This document shows, one piece after another, positions 9,703 through 21,996 of a stretch of DNA of 64,000 bases. The translations under genes were made by a program, and so were the position numbers. Below the pieces are notes generated by a model. That model ran no database searches. It was not told where the DNA came from and saw nothing but the letters and a program-made list of their open reading frames with translations. Each line of letters opens with the position of its first letter. The first letter of the stretch is position 1. This DNA comes from Cinclus cinclus (taxonomy: Eukaryota > Chordata > Aves > Passeriformes > Cinclidae), in contig NW_026912108.1 in NCBI RefSeq assembly GCF_963662255.1, positions 516,001 through 580,000 on the forward strand, read 5' to 3'.

Positions 9703-11042
9703 TTGTCTGCGAGACAGCTCTCCGCAGCGCTAGTATTTGGCCAGGCTGAAATCAGCGCCACGGGAAGCCAATCTGACAAGCGGAGTGCAACGAGCGCGGC
9801 GATATGGGGCCACTTGGCAGGTGGCCGAAGAAAGACGGCTGCCCCGCGAATGTGGTGCCAGAAGGCAAGTTTCAGCAGGGCGTTCCGGGCGAGCTTAATG
9901 TGTAGCCGCAGTTGTTCTAGGCGAGATTGTAGCCGAGAAGCTTTCCGTCTCCATTCACGAGACAAGAAAAGCAGAACGCAATGGTTGCGGCAGAAGCGAA
10001 AGCCAGGAGCAGCGTGCTCGCTGCGAGAAGTAGACGGCGCTTCGCCTCCTTGGGAAGGAAATGGCGTCTGGGCACGAACGGCAGCCAGCGAAGCTTCAGA
10101 ACAGCAGGCTGTTCTGCTCAGCGTACGAGCCTGAAGTGAGTGGCAAGGGCTAAGGGGACAGTTCCAAGGCATCTAGCTTTCCTGCTAGCAATGCCATTTC
10201 TACCCTGCTGTGGAAAACATTGTCCTTTGCCCTTCTGCTCCGAGAGGCACAGAGCACCTCGGCAGACGCAGTGCAGAGGGAAAGGACACAGTATCCGAGG
10301 GAGCGTGGCGCCGCTTAGGCGGGCAAAGCAGAAAGGTGCCGCCCGGCACTGGCTTTGACTCCCTGAGCTTCCTTGCTAGGACAGCAGCTGCCGAAAGCTG
10401 GCAACTAGGCTGCCAGAGTGCAGAATGTAGGCGGTCTGGCACGCCTGCTTGCCGAAAGCCAGGATCAGCGAGACAGCGTGCTAGTGTCTGTTTCACAGCA
10501 CCCTGGAGAACACGCACTTGAAGAATGCCCTCTCTGTTCCGCAAAAGCTCTGCCACAGTGAAGGTGGAAGAAGCAGCCTGTGGCCACGGGCAGAGCTGGT
10601 CAACAGCTGCGCCTAACTTTGCCAAGCTGCGAGAGCATTCTCAGCCGAGTTCTGCTTTGACAGAGCTATTGCTGAACTTTTGCAGCCCCGGAGGCTGCTG
10701 AAACCAAGGCTGTGTTCTGCCTCTTCATTCTTGCCTTCCTGTGCTCCAGCGAGAAGTGAAGCTCTGGCACGTCATTCAGCTTTGCCGCCTCTCTGCACGG
10801 AAAGCACTAGACAGAACTAGTGTGCTTCCTGCATGCTCTCTCCTCGCTTTTATGGTCACTGCTCTGCTTTTTGCTTGGCAGCGTTCAAAGGCTCCACGGC
10901 ATACCTCTTGCACAGCGAGAGGTGGCCGGCGAGGAATACTTGCTGGCTTAAGTCGTTCCATGCTCAAGGCATTCATCAGAGCAGCACAATGCGGGAAAAG
11001 AGGGGGGAACATTGCAGGACAAATTTCTATGCTGGAACATGA
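9703..11042 (+). repeat. Unit 8, short
   Basis: The 39-bp block is absent. It has T at offset 103, G at offset 400 (aaatggcg), the agtgtctg allele and T at offset 874, and C at offset 1229. It is the second of the only complete short-short pair. Confidence 0.96.
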
Positions 11043-12421
11043 TTGTCTGCGAGACAGCTCTCCGCAGCGCTAGTATTTGGCCAGGCTGAAATCAGCGCCA
11101 CGGGAAGCCAATCTGACAAGCGGAGTGCAACGAGCGCGGCGATATGGGGCCACTTGGCAGGTGGCCGAAGAAAGACGGCTGCCCCGCGAATGTGGTGCCA
11201 GAAGGCAAGTTTCAGCAGGGCGTTCCGGGCGAGCTTAATGTGTAGCCGCAGTTGTTCTAGGCGAGATTGTAGCCGAGAAGCTTTCCGTCTCCATTCACGA
11301 GACAAGAAAAGCAGAACGCAATGGTCTAGAGGGTTGAGAAGAAAAGTGCTCGTAGCGAGCTCGTTGCGGCAGAAGCGAAAGCCAGGAGCAGCGTGCTCGC
11401 TGCGAGAAGTAGACGGCGCTTCGCCTCCTTGGGAAGGAAATCGCGTCTGGGCACGAACGGCAGCCGGCGAAGCTTCAGAACAGCAGGCTGTTCTGCTCAG
11501 CGTACGAGCCTGAAGTGAGTGGCAAGGGCTAAGGGGACAGTTCCAAGGCATCTAGCTTTCCTGCTAGCAATGCCATTTCTACCCTGCTGTGGAAAACATT
11601 GTCCTTTGCCCTTCTGCTCCGAGAGGCACAGAGCACCTCGGCAGACGCAGTGCAGAGGGAAAGGACACAGTATCCGAGGGAGCGTGACGCCGCTTAGGCG
11701 GGCAAAGCAGAAAGGTGCCGCCCGGCACTGGCTTTGACTCCCTGAGCTTCCTTGCTAGGACAGCAGCTGCCGAAAGCTGGCAACTAGGCTGCCAGAGTGC
11801 AGAATGTAGGCGGTCTGGCACGCCTGCTTGCCGAAAGCCAGGATCAGCGAGACAGCGTGCTAGGCTCTGTTTCACAGCACCCTGGAGAACACGCACTTGA
11901 AGAATGCCCTCTCTGCTCCGCAAAAGCTCTGCCACAGTGAAGGTGGAAGAAGCAGCCTGTGGCCACGGGCAGAGCTGGTCAACAGCTGCGCCTAACTTTC
12001 CCAAGCTGCGAGAGCATTCTCAGCCGAGTTCTGCTTTGACAGAGCTATTGCTGAACTTTTGCAGCCCCGGAGGCTGCTGAAACCAAGGCTGTGTTCTGCC
12101 TCTTCATTCTTGCCTTCCTGTGCTCCAGCGAGAAGTGAAGCTCTGGCACGTCATTCAGCTTTGCCGCCTCTCTGCACGGAAAGCACTAGACAGAACTAGT
12201 GTGCTTCGTGCATGCTCTCTCCTCGCTTTTATTGTCACTGCTCTGCTTTTTGCTTGGCAGCGTTCAAAGGGTCCACGGCATACCTCTTGCACAGCGAGAG
12301 GTGGCCGGCGAGGAATACTTGCTGGCTTAAGTCGTTCCATGCTCAAGGCATTCATCAGAGCAACACAATGGGGGAAAAGAGGGGGGAACATTGCAGGACA
12401 AATTTCTATGCTGGAACATGA
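11043..12421 (+). repeat. Unit 9, long
   Basis: This is the only long unit with T at offset 103. Private changes include G in cagccGgcg and C in actttCCcaag. The tail is the alpha-type caacacaatggggg, so the unit is mosaic. Confidence 0.96.
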
Positions 12422-13761
12422 TTGTCTGCGAGACAGCTCTCCGCAGCGCTAGTATTTGGCCAGGCTGAAATCAGCGCCACGGGAAGCCAATCTGACAAGC
12501 GGAGTGCAACGAGCGCGGCGATATGGGGCCACTTGGCAGGTGGCCGAAGAAAGACGGCTGCCCCGCGAATGTGGTGCCAGAAGGCAAGTTTCAGCAGGGC
12601 GTTCCGGGCGAGCTTAATGTGTAGCCGCAGTTGTTCTAGGCGAGATTGTAGCCGAGAAGCTTTCCGTCTCCATTCACGAGACAAGAAAAGCAGAACGCAA
12701 TGGTTGCGGCAGAAGCGAAAGCCAGGAGCAGCGTGCTCGCTGCGAGAAGTAGACGGCGCTTCGCCTCCTTGGGAAGGAAATGGCGTCTGGGCACGAACGG
12801 CAGCCAGCGAAGCTTCAGAACAGCAGGCTGTTCTGCTGAGCGTACGAGCCTGAAGTGAGTGGCAAGGGCTAAGGGGACAGTTCCAAGGCACCTAGCTTTC
12901 CTGCTAGCAATGCCATTTCTACCCTGCTGTGGAAAACATTGTCCTTTGCCCTTCTGCTCCGAGAGGCACAGAGCACCTCGGCAGACGCAGTGCAGAGGGA
13001 AAGGACACAGTATCCGAGGGAGCGTGGCGCCGCTTAGGCGGGCAAAGCAGAAAGGTGCCGCCCGGCACTGGCTTTGACTCCCTGAGCTTCCTTGCTAGGA
13101 CAGCAGCTGCCGAAAGCTGGCAACTAGGCTGCCAGAGTGCAGAATGTAGGCGGTCTGGCACGCCTGCTTGCCGAAAGCCAGGATCAGCGAGACAGCGTGC
13201 TAGGGTCTGTTTCACAGCACCCTGGAGAACACGCACTTGAAGAATGCCCTCTCTGCTCCGCAAAAACTCTGCCACAGTGAAGGTGGAAGAAGCAGCCTGT
13301 GGCCACGGGCAGAGCTGGTCAACAGCTGCGCCTAACTTTGTCAAGCTGCGAGAGCATTCTCAGCCGAGTTCTGCTTTGACAGAGCTATTGCTGAACTTTT
13401 GAAGCCCCGGAGGCTGCTGAAACCAAGGCTGTGTTCTGCCTCTTCATTCTTGCCTTCCTGTGCTCCAGCGAGAAGTGAAGCTCTGGCACGGCATTCAGCT
13501 TTGCCGCCTCTCTGCACGGAAAGCACTAGACAGAACTAGTGTGCTTCCTGCATGCTCTCTCCTCGCTTTTATTGTCACTGCTCTGCTTTTTGCTTGGCAG
13601 CGTTCAAAGGGTCCACGGCATACCTCTTGCACAGCGAGAGGTGGCCGGCGAGGAATACTTGCTGGCTTAAGTCGTTCCATGCTCAAGGCATTCATCAGAG
13701 CAGCACAATGCGGGAAAAGAGGGGGGAACATTGCAGGACAAATTTCTATGCTGGAACATGA
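12422..13761 (+). repeat. Unit 10, short
   Basis: The 39-bp block is absent. It has T at offset 103 and G at offset 400. Private changes are G in tctgctGagcg and C in ggcaCctagc. It is the first unit with A in gaagcccc (offset 1020). Confidence 0.96.
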
Positions 13762-15140
13762 TTGTCTGCGAGACAGCTCTCCGCAGCGCTAGTATTTGGC
13801 CAGGCTGAAATCAGCGCCACGGGAAGCCAATCTGACAAGCGGAGTGCAACGAGCGCGGCGATACGGGGCCACTTGGCAGGTGGCCGAAGAAAGACGGCTG
13901 CCCCGCGAATGTGGTGCCAGAAGGCAAGTTTCAGCAGGGCGTTCCGGGCGAGCTTAATGTGTAGCCGCAGTTGTTCTAGGCGAGATTGTAGCCGAGAAGC
14001 TTTCCGTCTCCATTCACGAGACAAGAAAAGCAGAACGCAATGGTCTAGAGGGTTGAGAAGAAAAGTGCTCGTAGCGAGCTCGTTGCGGCAGAAGCGAAAG
14101 CCAGGAGCAGCGTGCTCGCTGCGAGAAGTAGACGGCGCTTCGCCTCCTTGGGAAGGAAATCGCGTCTGGGCACGAACGGCAGCCAGCGAAGCTTCAGAAC
14201 AGCAGGCTGTTCTGCTCAGCGTACGAGCCTGAAGTGAGTGGCAAGGGCTAAGGGGACAGTTCCAAGGCATCTAGCTTTCCTGCTAGCAATGCCATTTCTA
14301 CCCTGCTGTGGAAAACATTGTCCTTTGCCCTTCTGCTCCGAGAGGCAGAGAGCACCTCGGCAGACGCAGTGCAGAGGGAAAGGACACAGTATCCGAGGGA
14401 GCGTGGCGCCGCTTAGGCGGGCAAAGCAGAAAGGTGCCGCCCGGCACTGGCTTTGACTCCCTGAGCTTCCTTGCTAGGACAGCAGCTGCCGAAAGCTGGC
14501 AACTAGGCTGCCAGAGTGCAGAATGTAGGCGGTCTGGCACGCCTGCTTGCCGAAAGCCAGGATCAGCGAGACAGCGTGCTAGGGTCTGTTTCACAGCACC
14601 CTGGAGAACACGCACTTGAAGAATGCCCTCTCTGCTCCGCAAAAGCTCTGCCACAGTGAAGGTGGAAGAAGCAGCCTGTGGCCACGGGCAGAGCTGGTCA
14701 ACAGCTGCGCCTAACTTTGCCAAGCTGCGAGAGCATTCTCAGCCGAGTTCTGCTTTGACAGAGCTATTGCTGAACTTTTGCAGCCCCGGAGGCTGCTGAA
14801 ACCAAGGCTGTGTTCTGCCTCTTCATTCTTGCCTTCCTGTGCTCCAGCGAGAAGTGAAGCTCTGGCACGTCATTCAGCTTTGCCGCCTCTCTGCACGGAA
14901 AGCACTAGACAGAACTAGTGTGCTTCGTGCATGCTCTCTCCTCGCTTTTATGGTCACTGCTCTGCTTTTTGCTTGGCAGCGTTCAAAGGGTCCACGGCAT
15001 ACCTCTTGCACAACGAGAGGTGGCCGGCGAGGAATACTTGCTGGCTTAAGTCGTTGCATGCTCAAGGCATTCATCAGAGCAGCACAATGCGGGAAAAGAG
15101 GGGGGAACATTGCAGGACAAATTTCTATGCTGGAACATGA
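13762..15140 (+). repeat. Unit 11, long
   Basis: G at offset 587 (gaggcagagag) is shared with units 13 and 46 only. Near the end it has A at offset 1252 (cacaacgag), and G at offset 1295 (cgttgcatg) that is shared with unit 13 only. Confidence 0.96.
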
Positions 15141-16519
15141 TTGTCTGCGAGACAGCTCTCCGCAGCGCTAGTATTTGGCCAGGCTGAAATCAGCGCCACG
15201 GGAAGCCAATCTGACAAGCGGAGTGCAACGAGCGCGGCGATACGGGGCCACTTGGCAGGTGGCCGAAGAAAGACGGCTGCCCCGCGAATGTGGTGCCAGA
15301 AGGCAAGTTTCAGCAGGGCGTTCCGGGCGAGCTTAATGTGTAGCCGCAGTTGTTCTAGGCGAGATTGTAGCCGAGAAGCTTTCCGTCTCCATTCACGAGA
15401 CAAGAAAAGCAGAACGCAATGGTCTAGAGGGTTGAGAAGAAAAGTGCTCGTAGCGAGCTCGTTGCGGCAGAAGCGAAAGCCAGGAGCAGCGTGCTCGTTG
15501 CGAGAAGTAGACGGCGCTTCGCCTCCTTGGGAAGGAAATCGCGTCTGGGCACGAACGGCAGCCAGCGAAGCTTCAGAACAGCAGGCTGTTCTGCTCAGCG
15601 TACGAGCCTGAAGTGAGTGGCAAGGGCTAAGGGGACAGTTCCAAGGCATCTAGCTTTCCTGCTAGCAATGCCATTTCTACCCTGCTGTGGAAAACATTGT
15701 CCTTTGCCCTTCTGCTCCGAGAGGCACAGAGCACCTCGGCAGACGCAGTGCAGAGGGAAAGGACACAGTATCCGGGGGAGTGTGGCGCCGCTTAGGCGGG
15801 CAAAGCAGAAAGGTGCCGCCCGGCACTGGCTTTGACTCCCTGAGCTTCCTTGCTAGGACAGCAGCTGCCGAAAGCTGGCAACTAGGCTGCCAGAGTGCAG
15901 AATGTAGGCGGTCTGGCACGCCTGCTTGCCGAAAGCCAGTTTCAGCGAGACAGCGTGCTAGGCTCTGTTTCACAGCACCCTGGATAACACGCACTTGAAG
16001 AATGCCCTCTCTGTTCCGCAAAAGCTCTGCCACAGTGAAGGTGGAAGAAGCAGCCTGTGGCCACGGGCAGAGCTGGTCAACAGCTGCGCCTAACTTTGCC
16101 AAGCTGCGAGAGCATTCTCAGCCGAGTTCTGCTTTGACAGAGCTATTGCTGAACTTTTGCAGCCCCGGAGGCTGCTGAAACCAAGGCTGTGTTCTGCCTC
16201 TTCATTCTTGCCTTCCTGTGCTCCAGCGAGAAGTGAAGCTCTGGCACGTCATTCAGCTTTGCCGCCTCTCTGCACGGAAAGCACTAGACAGAACTAGTGT
16301 GCTTCGTGCATGCTCTCTCCTCGCTTTTATGGTCACTGCTCTGCTTTTTGCTTGGCAGCGTTCAAAGGGTCCACGGCATACCTCTTGCACAGCGAGAGGT
16401 GGCCGGCGAGGAATACTTGCTGGCTTAAGTCGTTCCATGCTCAAGGCATTCATCAGAGCAGCACAATGCGGGAAAAGAGGGGGGAACATTGCAGGACAAA
16501 TTTCTATGCTGGAACAGGA
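15141..16519 (+). repeat. Unit 12, long, alpha haplotype with lost stop at its end
   Basis: This unit is alpha with TT at offset 800-801, a private T in ggaTaacacg, and a private T-to-G change at 16517. The last change turns TGA into GGA and merges two short open frames into one of 226 codons (16310-16990). Confidence 0.96.
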
Positions 16520-17898
16520 TTGTCTGCGAGACAGCTCTCCGCAGCGCTAGTATTTGGCCAGGCTGAAATCAGCGCCACGGGAAGCCAATCTGACAAGCGG
16601 AGTGCAACGAGCGCGGCGATACGGAGCCACTTGGCAGGTGGCCGAAGAAAGACGGCTGCCCCGCGAATGTGGTGCCAGAAGGCAAGTTTCAGCAGGGCGT
16701 TCCGGGCGAGCTTAATGTGTAGCCGCAGTTGTTCTAGGCGAGATTGTAGCCGAGAAGCTTTCCGTCTCCATTCACGAGACAAGAAAAGCAGAACGCAATG
16801 GTCTAGAGGGTTGAGAAGAAAAGTGCTCGTAGCGAGCTCGTTGCGGCAGAAGCGAAAGCCAGGAGCAGCGTGCTCGCTGCGAGAAGTAGACGGCGCTTCG
16901 CCTCCTTGGGAAGGAAATGGCGTCTGGGCACGAACGGCAGCCAGCGAAGCTTCAGAACAGCAGGCTGTTCTGCTCAGCGTACGAGCCTGAAGTGAGTGGC
17001 AAGGGCTAAGGGGACAGTTCCAAGGCATCTAGCTTTCCTGCTAGCAATGCCATTTCTACCCTGCTGTGGAAAACATTGTCCTTTGCCCTTCTGCTCCGAG
17101 AGGCAGAGAGCACCTCGGCAGACGCAGTGCAGAGGGAAAGGACACAGTATCCGAGGGAGCGTGGCGCCGCTTAGGCGGGCAAAGCAGAAAGGTGCCGCCC
17201 GGCACTGGCTTTGACTCCCTGAGCTTCCTTGCTAGGACAGCAGCTGCCGAAAGCTGGCAACTAGGCTGCCAGAGTGCAGAATGTAGGCGGTCTGGCACGC
17301 CTGCTTGCCGAAAGCCAGGATCAGCGAGACAGCGTGCTAGGGTCTGTTTCACAGCACCCTGGAGAACACGCACTTGAAGAATGCCCTCTCTGCTCCGCAA
17401 AAGCTCTGCCACAGTGAAGGTGGAAGAAGCAGCCTGTGGCCACGGGCAGAGCTGGTCAACAGCTGCGCCTAACTTTGCCAATCTGCGAGAGCATTCTCAG
17501 CCGAGTTCTGCTTTGACAGAGCTATTGCTGAACTTTTGCAGCCCCGGAGGCTGCTGAAACCAAGGCTGTGTTCTGCCTCTTCATTCTTGCCTTCCTGTGC
17601 TCCAGCGAGAAGTGAAGCTCTGGCACGGCATTCAGCTTTGCCGCCTCTCTGCACGGAAAGCACTAGACAGAACTAGTGTGCTTCGTGCATGCTCTCTCCT
17701 CGCTTTTATGGTCACTGCTCTGCTTTTTGCTTGGCAGCGTTCAAAGGGTCCACGGCATACCTCTTGCACAACGAGAGGTGGCCGGCGAGGAATACTTGCT
17801 GGCTTAAGTCGTTGCATGCTCAAGGCATTCATCAGAGCAGCACAATGCGGGAAAAGAGGGGGGAACATTGCAGGACAAATTTCTATGCTGGAACATGA
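16520..17898 (+). repeat. Unit 13, long
   Basis: This is the first unit with A at offset 106, the allele that dominates the right three quarters of the window. It shares the offset 587, 1252 and 1295 alleles with unit 11 and has a private T in caaTctgcg. Confidence 0.96.
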
Positions 17899-19277
17899 TT
17901 GTCTGCGAGACAGCTCTCCGCAGCGCTAGTATTTGGCCAGGCTGAAATCAGCGCCACGGGAAGCCAATCTGACAAGCGGAGTGCAACGAGCGCGGCGATA
18001 CGGGGCCACTTGGCAGGTGGCCGAAGAAAGACGGCTGCCCCGCGAATGTGGTGCCAGAAGGCAAGTTTCAGCAGGGCGTTCCGGGCGAGCTTAATGTGTA
18101 GCCGCAGTTGTTCTAGGCGAGATTGTAGCCGAGAAGCTTTCCGTCTCCATTCACGAGACAAGAAAAGCAGAACGCAATGGTCTAGAGGGTTGAGAAGAAA
18201 AGTGCTCGTAGCGAGCTCGTTGCGGCAGAAGCGAAAGCCAGGAGCAGCGTGCTCGTTGCGAGAAGTAGACGGCGCTTCGCCTCCTTGGGAAGGAAATCGC
18301 GTCTGGGCACGAACGGCAGCCAGCGAAGCTTCAGAACAGCAGGCTGTTCTGCTCAGCGTACGAGCCTGAAGTGAGTGGCAAGGGCTAAGAGGACAGTTCC
18401 AAGGCATCTAGCTTTCCTGCTAGCAATGCCATTTCTACCCTGCTGTGGAAAACATTGTCCTTTGCCCTTCTGCTCCGAGAGGCACAGAGCACCTCGGCAG
18501 ACGCAGTGCAGAGGGAAAGGACACAGTATCCGGGGGAGCGTGGCGCCGCTTAGGCGGGCAAAGCAGAAAGGTGCCGCCCGGCACTGGCTTTGACTCCCTG
18601 AGCTTCCTTGCTAGGACAGCAGCTGCCGAAAGCTGGCAACTAGGCTGCCAGAGTGCAGAATGTAGGCGGTCTGGCACGCCTGCTTGCCGAAAGCCAGTAT
18701 CAGCGAGACAGCGTGCTAGGGTCTGTTTCACAGCACCCTGGAGAACACGCACTTGAAGAATGCCCTCTCTGCTCCGCAAAAGCTCTGCCACAGTGAAGGT
18801 GGAAGAAGCAGCCTGTGGCCACGGGCAGAGCTGGTCAACAGCTGCGCCTAACTTTGCCAAGCTGCGAGAGCATTCTCAGCCGAGTTCTGCTTTGACAGAG
18901 CTATTGCTGAACTTTTGCAGTCCCGGAGGCTGCTGAAACCAAGGCTGTGTTCTGCCTCTTCATTCTTGCCTTCCTGTGCTCCAGCGAGAAGTGAAGCTCT
19001 GGCAGGTCATTCAGCTTTGCCGCCTCTCTGCACGGAAAGCACTAGACAGAACTAGTGTGCTTCGTGCATGCTCTCTCCTCGCTTTTATGGTCACTGCTCT
19101 GCTTTTTGCTTGGCAGCGTTCAAAGGCTCCACGGCATACCTCTTGCACAGCGAGAGGTGGCCGGCGAGGAATACTTGCTGGCTTAAGTCGTTCCATGCTC
19201 AAGGCATTCATCAGAGCAGCACAATGCGGGAAAAGAGGGGGGAACATTGCAGGACAAATTTCTATGCTGGAACATGA
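17899..19277 (+). repeat. Unit 14, long, mosaic
   Basis: The left part carries alpha alleles (T at offset 358, A at 492, G at 635), but offset 641 is C and offset 800-801 is TA. It looks like an alpha left part joined to a non-alpha right part. Confidence 0.96.
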
Positions 19278-20656
19278 TTGTCTGCGAGACAGCTCTCCGC
19301 AGCGCTAGTATTTGGCCAGGCTGAAATCAGCGCCACGGGAAGCCAATCTGACAAGCGGAGTGCAACGAGCGCGGCGATACGGAGCCACTTGGCAGGTGGC
19401 CGAAGAAAGACGGCTGCCCCGCGAATGTGGTGCCAGAAGGCAAGTTTCAGCAGGGCGTTCCGGGCGAGCTTAATGTGTAGCCGCAGTTGTTCTAGGCGAG
19501 ATTGTAGCCGAGAAGCTTTCCGTCTCCATTCACGAGACAAGAAAAGCAGAACGCAATGGTCTAGAGGGTTGAGAAGAAAAGTGCTCGTAGCGAGCTCGTT
19601 GCGGCAGAAGCGAAAGCCAGGAGCAGCGTGCTCGCTGCGAGAAGTAGACGGCGCTTCGCCTCCTTGGGAAGGAAATCGCGTCTGGGCACGAACGGCAGCC
19701 AGCGAAGCTTCAGAACAGCAGGCTGTTCTGCTCAGCGTACGAGCCTGAAGTGAGTGGCAAGGGCTAAGGGGACAGTTCCAAGGCATCTAGCTTTCCTGCT
19801 AGCAATGCCATTTCTACCCTGCTGTGGAAAACATTGTCCTTTGCCCTTCTGCTCCGAGAGGCACAGAGCACCTCGGCAGACGCAGTGCAGAGGGAAAGGA
19901 CACAGTATCCGAGGGAGCGTGGCGCCGCTTAGGCGGGCAAAGCAGAAAGGTGCCGCCCGGCACTGGCTTTGACTCCCTGAGCTTCCTTGCTAGGACAGCA
20001 GCTGCCGAAAGCTGGCAACTAGGCTGCCAGAGTGCAGAATGTAGGCGGTCTGGCACGCCTGCTTGCCGAAAGCCAGGATCAGCGAGACAGCGTGCTAGGG
20101 TCTGTTTCACAGCACCCTGGAGAACACGCACTTGAAGAATGCCCTCTCTGCTCCGCAAAAACTCTGCCACAGTGAAGGTGGAAGAAGCAGCCTGTGGCCA
20201 CGGGCAGAGCTGGTCAACAGCTGCGCCTAACTTTGTCAAGCTGCGAGAGCATTCTCAGCCGAGTTCTGCTTTGACAGAGCTATTGCTGAACTTTTGCAGC
20301 CCCGGAGGCTGCTGAAACCAAGGCTGTGTTCTGCCTCTTCATTCTTGCCTTCCTGTGCTCCAGCGAGAAGTGAAGCTCTGGCACGGCATTCAGCTTTGCC
20401 GCCTCTCTGCACGGAAAGCACTAGACAGAACTAGTGTGCTTCCTGCATGCTCTCTCCTCGCTTTTATGGTCACTGCTCTGCTTTTTGCTTGGCAGCGTTC
20501 AAAGGGTCCACGGCATACCTCTTGCACAGCGAGAGGTGGCCGGCGAGGAATACTTGCTGGCTTAAGTCGTTCCATGCTCAAGGCATTCATCAGAGCAGCA
20601 CAATGCGGGAAAAGAGGGGGGAACATTGCAGGACAAATTTCTATGCTGGAACATGA
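19278..20656 (+). repeat. Unit 15, long
   Basis: It has A at offset 106, A at 884 (gcaaaaactctg), T at 959 (actttgtcaag) and C at 1166. After its first bases it matches unit 22 at the marker sites. Confidence 0.96.
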
Positions 20657-21996
20657 TTGTCTGCGAGACAGCTCTCCGCAGCGCTAGTATTTGGCCAGGC
20701 TGAAATCAGCGCCACGGGAAGCCAATCTGACAAGCGGAGTGCAACGAGCGCGGCGATACGGGGCCACTTGGCAGGTGGCCGAAGAAAGACGGCTGCCCCG
20801 CGAATGTGGTGCCAGAAGGCAAGTTTCAGCAGGGCGTTCCGGGCGAGCTTAATGTGTAGCCGCAGTTGTTCTAGGCGAGATTGTAGCCGAGAAGCTTTCC
20901 GTCTCCATTCACGAGACAAGAAAAGCAGAACGCAATGGTTGCGGCAGAAGCGAAAGCCAGGAGCAGCGTGCTCGCTGCGAGAAGTAGACGGCGCTTCGCC
21001 TCCTTGGGAAGGAAATCGCGTCTGGGCACGAACGGCAGCCAGCGAAGCTTCAGAACAGCAGGCTGTTCTGCTCAGCGTACGAGCCTGAAGTGAGTGGCAA
21101 GGGCTAAGGGGACAGTTCCAAGGCATCTAGCTTTCCTGCTAGCAATGCCATTTCTACCCTGCTGTGGAAAACATTGTCCTTTGCCCTTCTGCTCCGAGAG
21201 GCACAGAGCACCTCGGCAGACGCAGTGCAGAGGGAAAGGACACAGTATCCGAGGGAGCGTGGCGCCGCTTAGGCGGGCAAAGCAGAAAGGTGCCGCCCGG
21301 CACTGGCTTTGACTCCCTGAGCTTCCTTGCTAGGACAGCAGCTGCCGAAAGCTGGCAACTAGGCTGCCAGAGTGCAGAATGTAGGCGGTCTGGCACGCCT
21401 GCTTGCCGAAAGCCAGGATCAGCGAGACAGCGTGCTAGGGTCTGTTTCACAGCACCCTGGAGAACACGCACTTGAAGAATGCCCTCTCTGCTCCGCAAAA
21501 GCTCTGCCACAGTGAAGGTGGAAGAAGCAGCCTGTGGCCACGGGCAGAGCTGGTCAACAGCTGCGCCTAACTTTGCCAAGCTGCGAGAGCATTCTCAGCC
21601 GAGTTCTGCTTTGACAGAGCTATTGCTGAACTTTTGCAGTCCCGGAGGCTGCTGAAACCAAGGCTGTGTTCTGCCTCTTCATTCTTGCCTTCCTGTGCTC
21701 CAGCGAGAAGTGAAGCTCTGGCAGGTCATTCAGCTTTGCCGCCTCTCTGCACGGAAAGCACTAGACAGAACTAGTGTGCTTCGTGCATGCTCTCTCCTCG
21801 CTTTTATGGTCACTGCTCTGCTTTTTGCTTGGCAGCGTTCAAAGGCTCCACGGCATACCTCTTGCACAGCGAGAGGTGGCCGGCGAGGAATACTTGCTGG
21901 CTTAAGTCGTTCCATGCTCAAGGCATTCATCAGAGCAGCACAATGCGGGAAAAGAGGGGGGAACATTGCAGGACAAATTTCTATGCTGGAACATGA
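20657..21996 (+). repeat. Unit 16, short
   Basis: The 39-bp block is absent. G at offset 106 and GA at offset 800-801 match unit 23, until offset 1023, where this unit has T and unit 23 has C. Confidence 0.96.
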
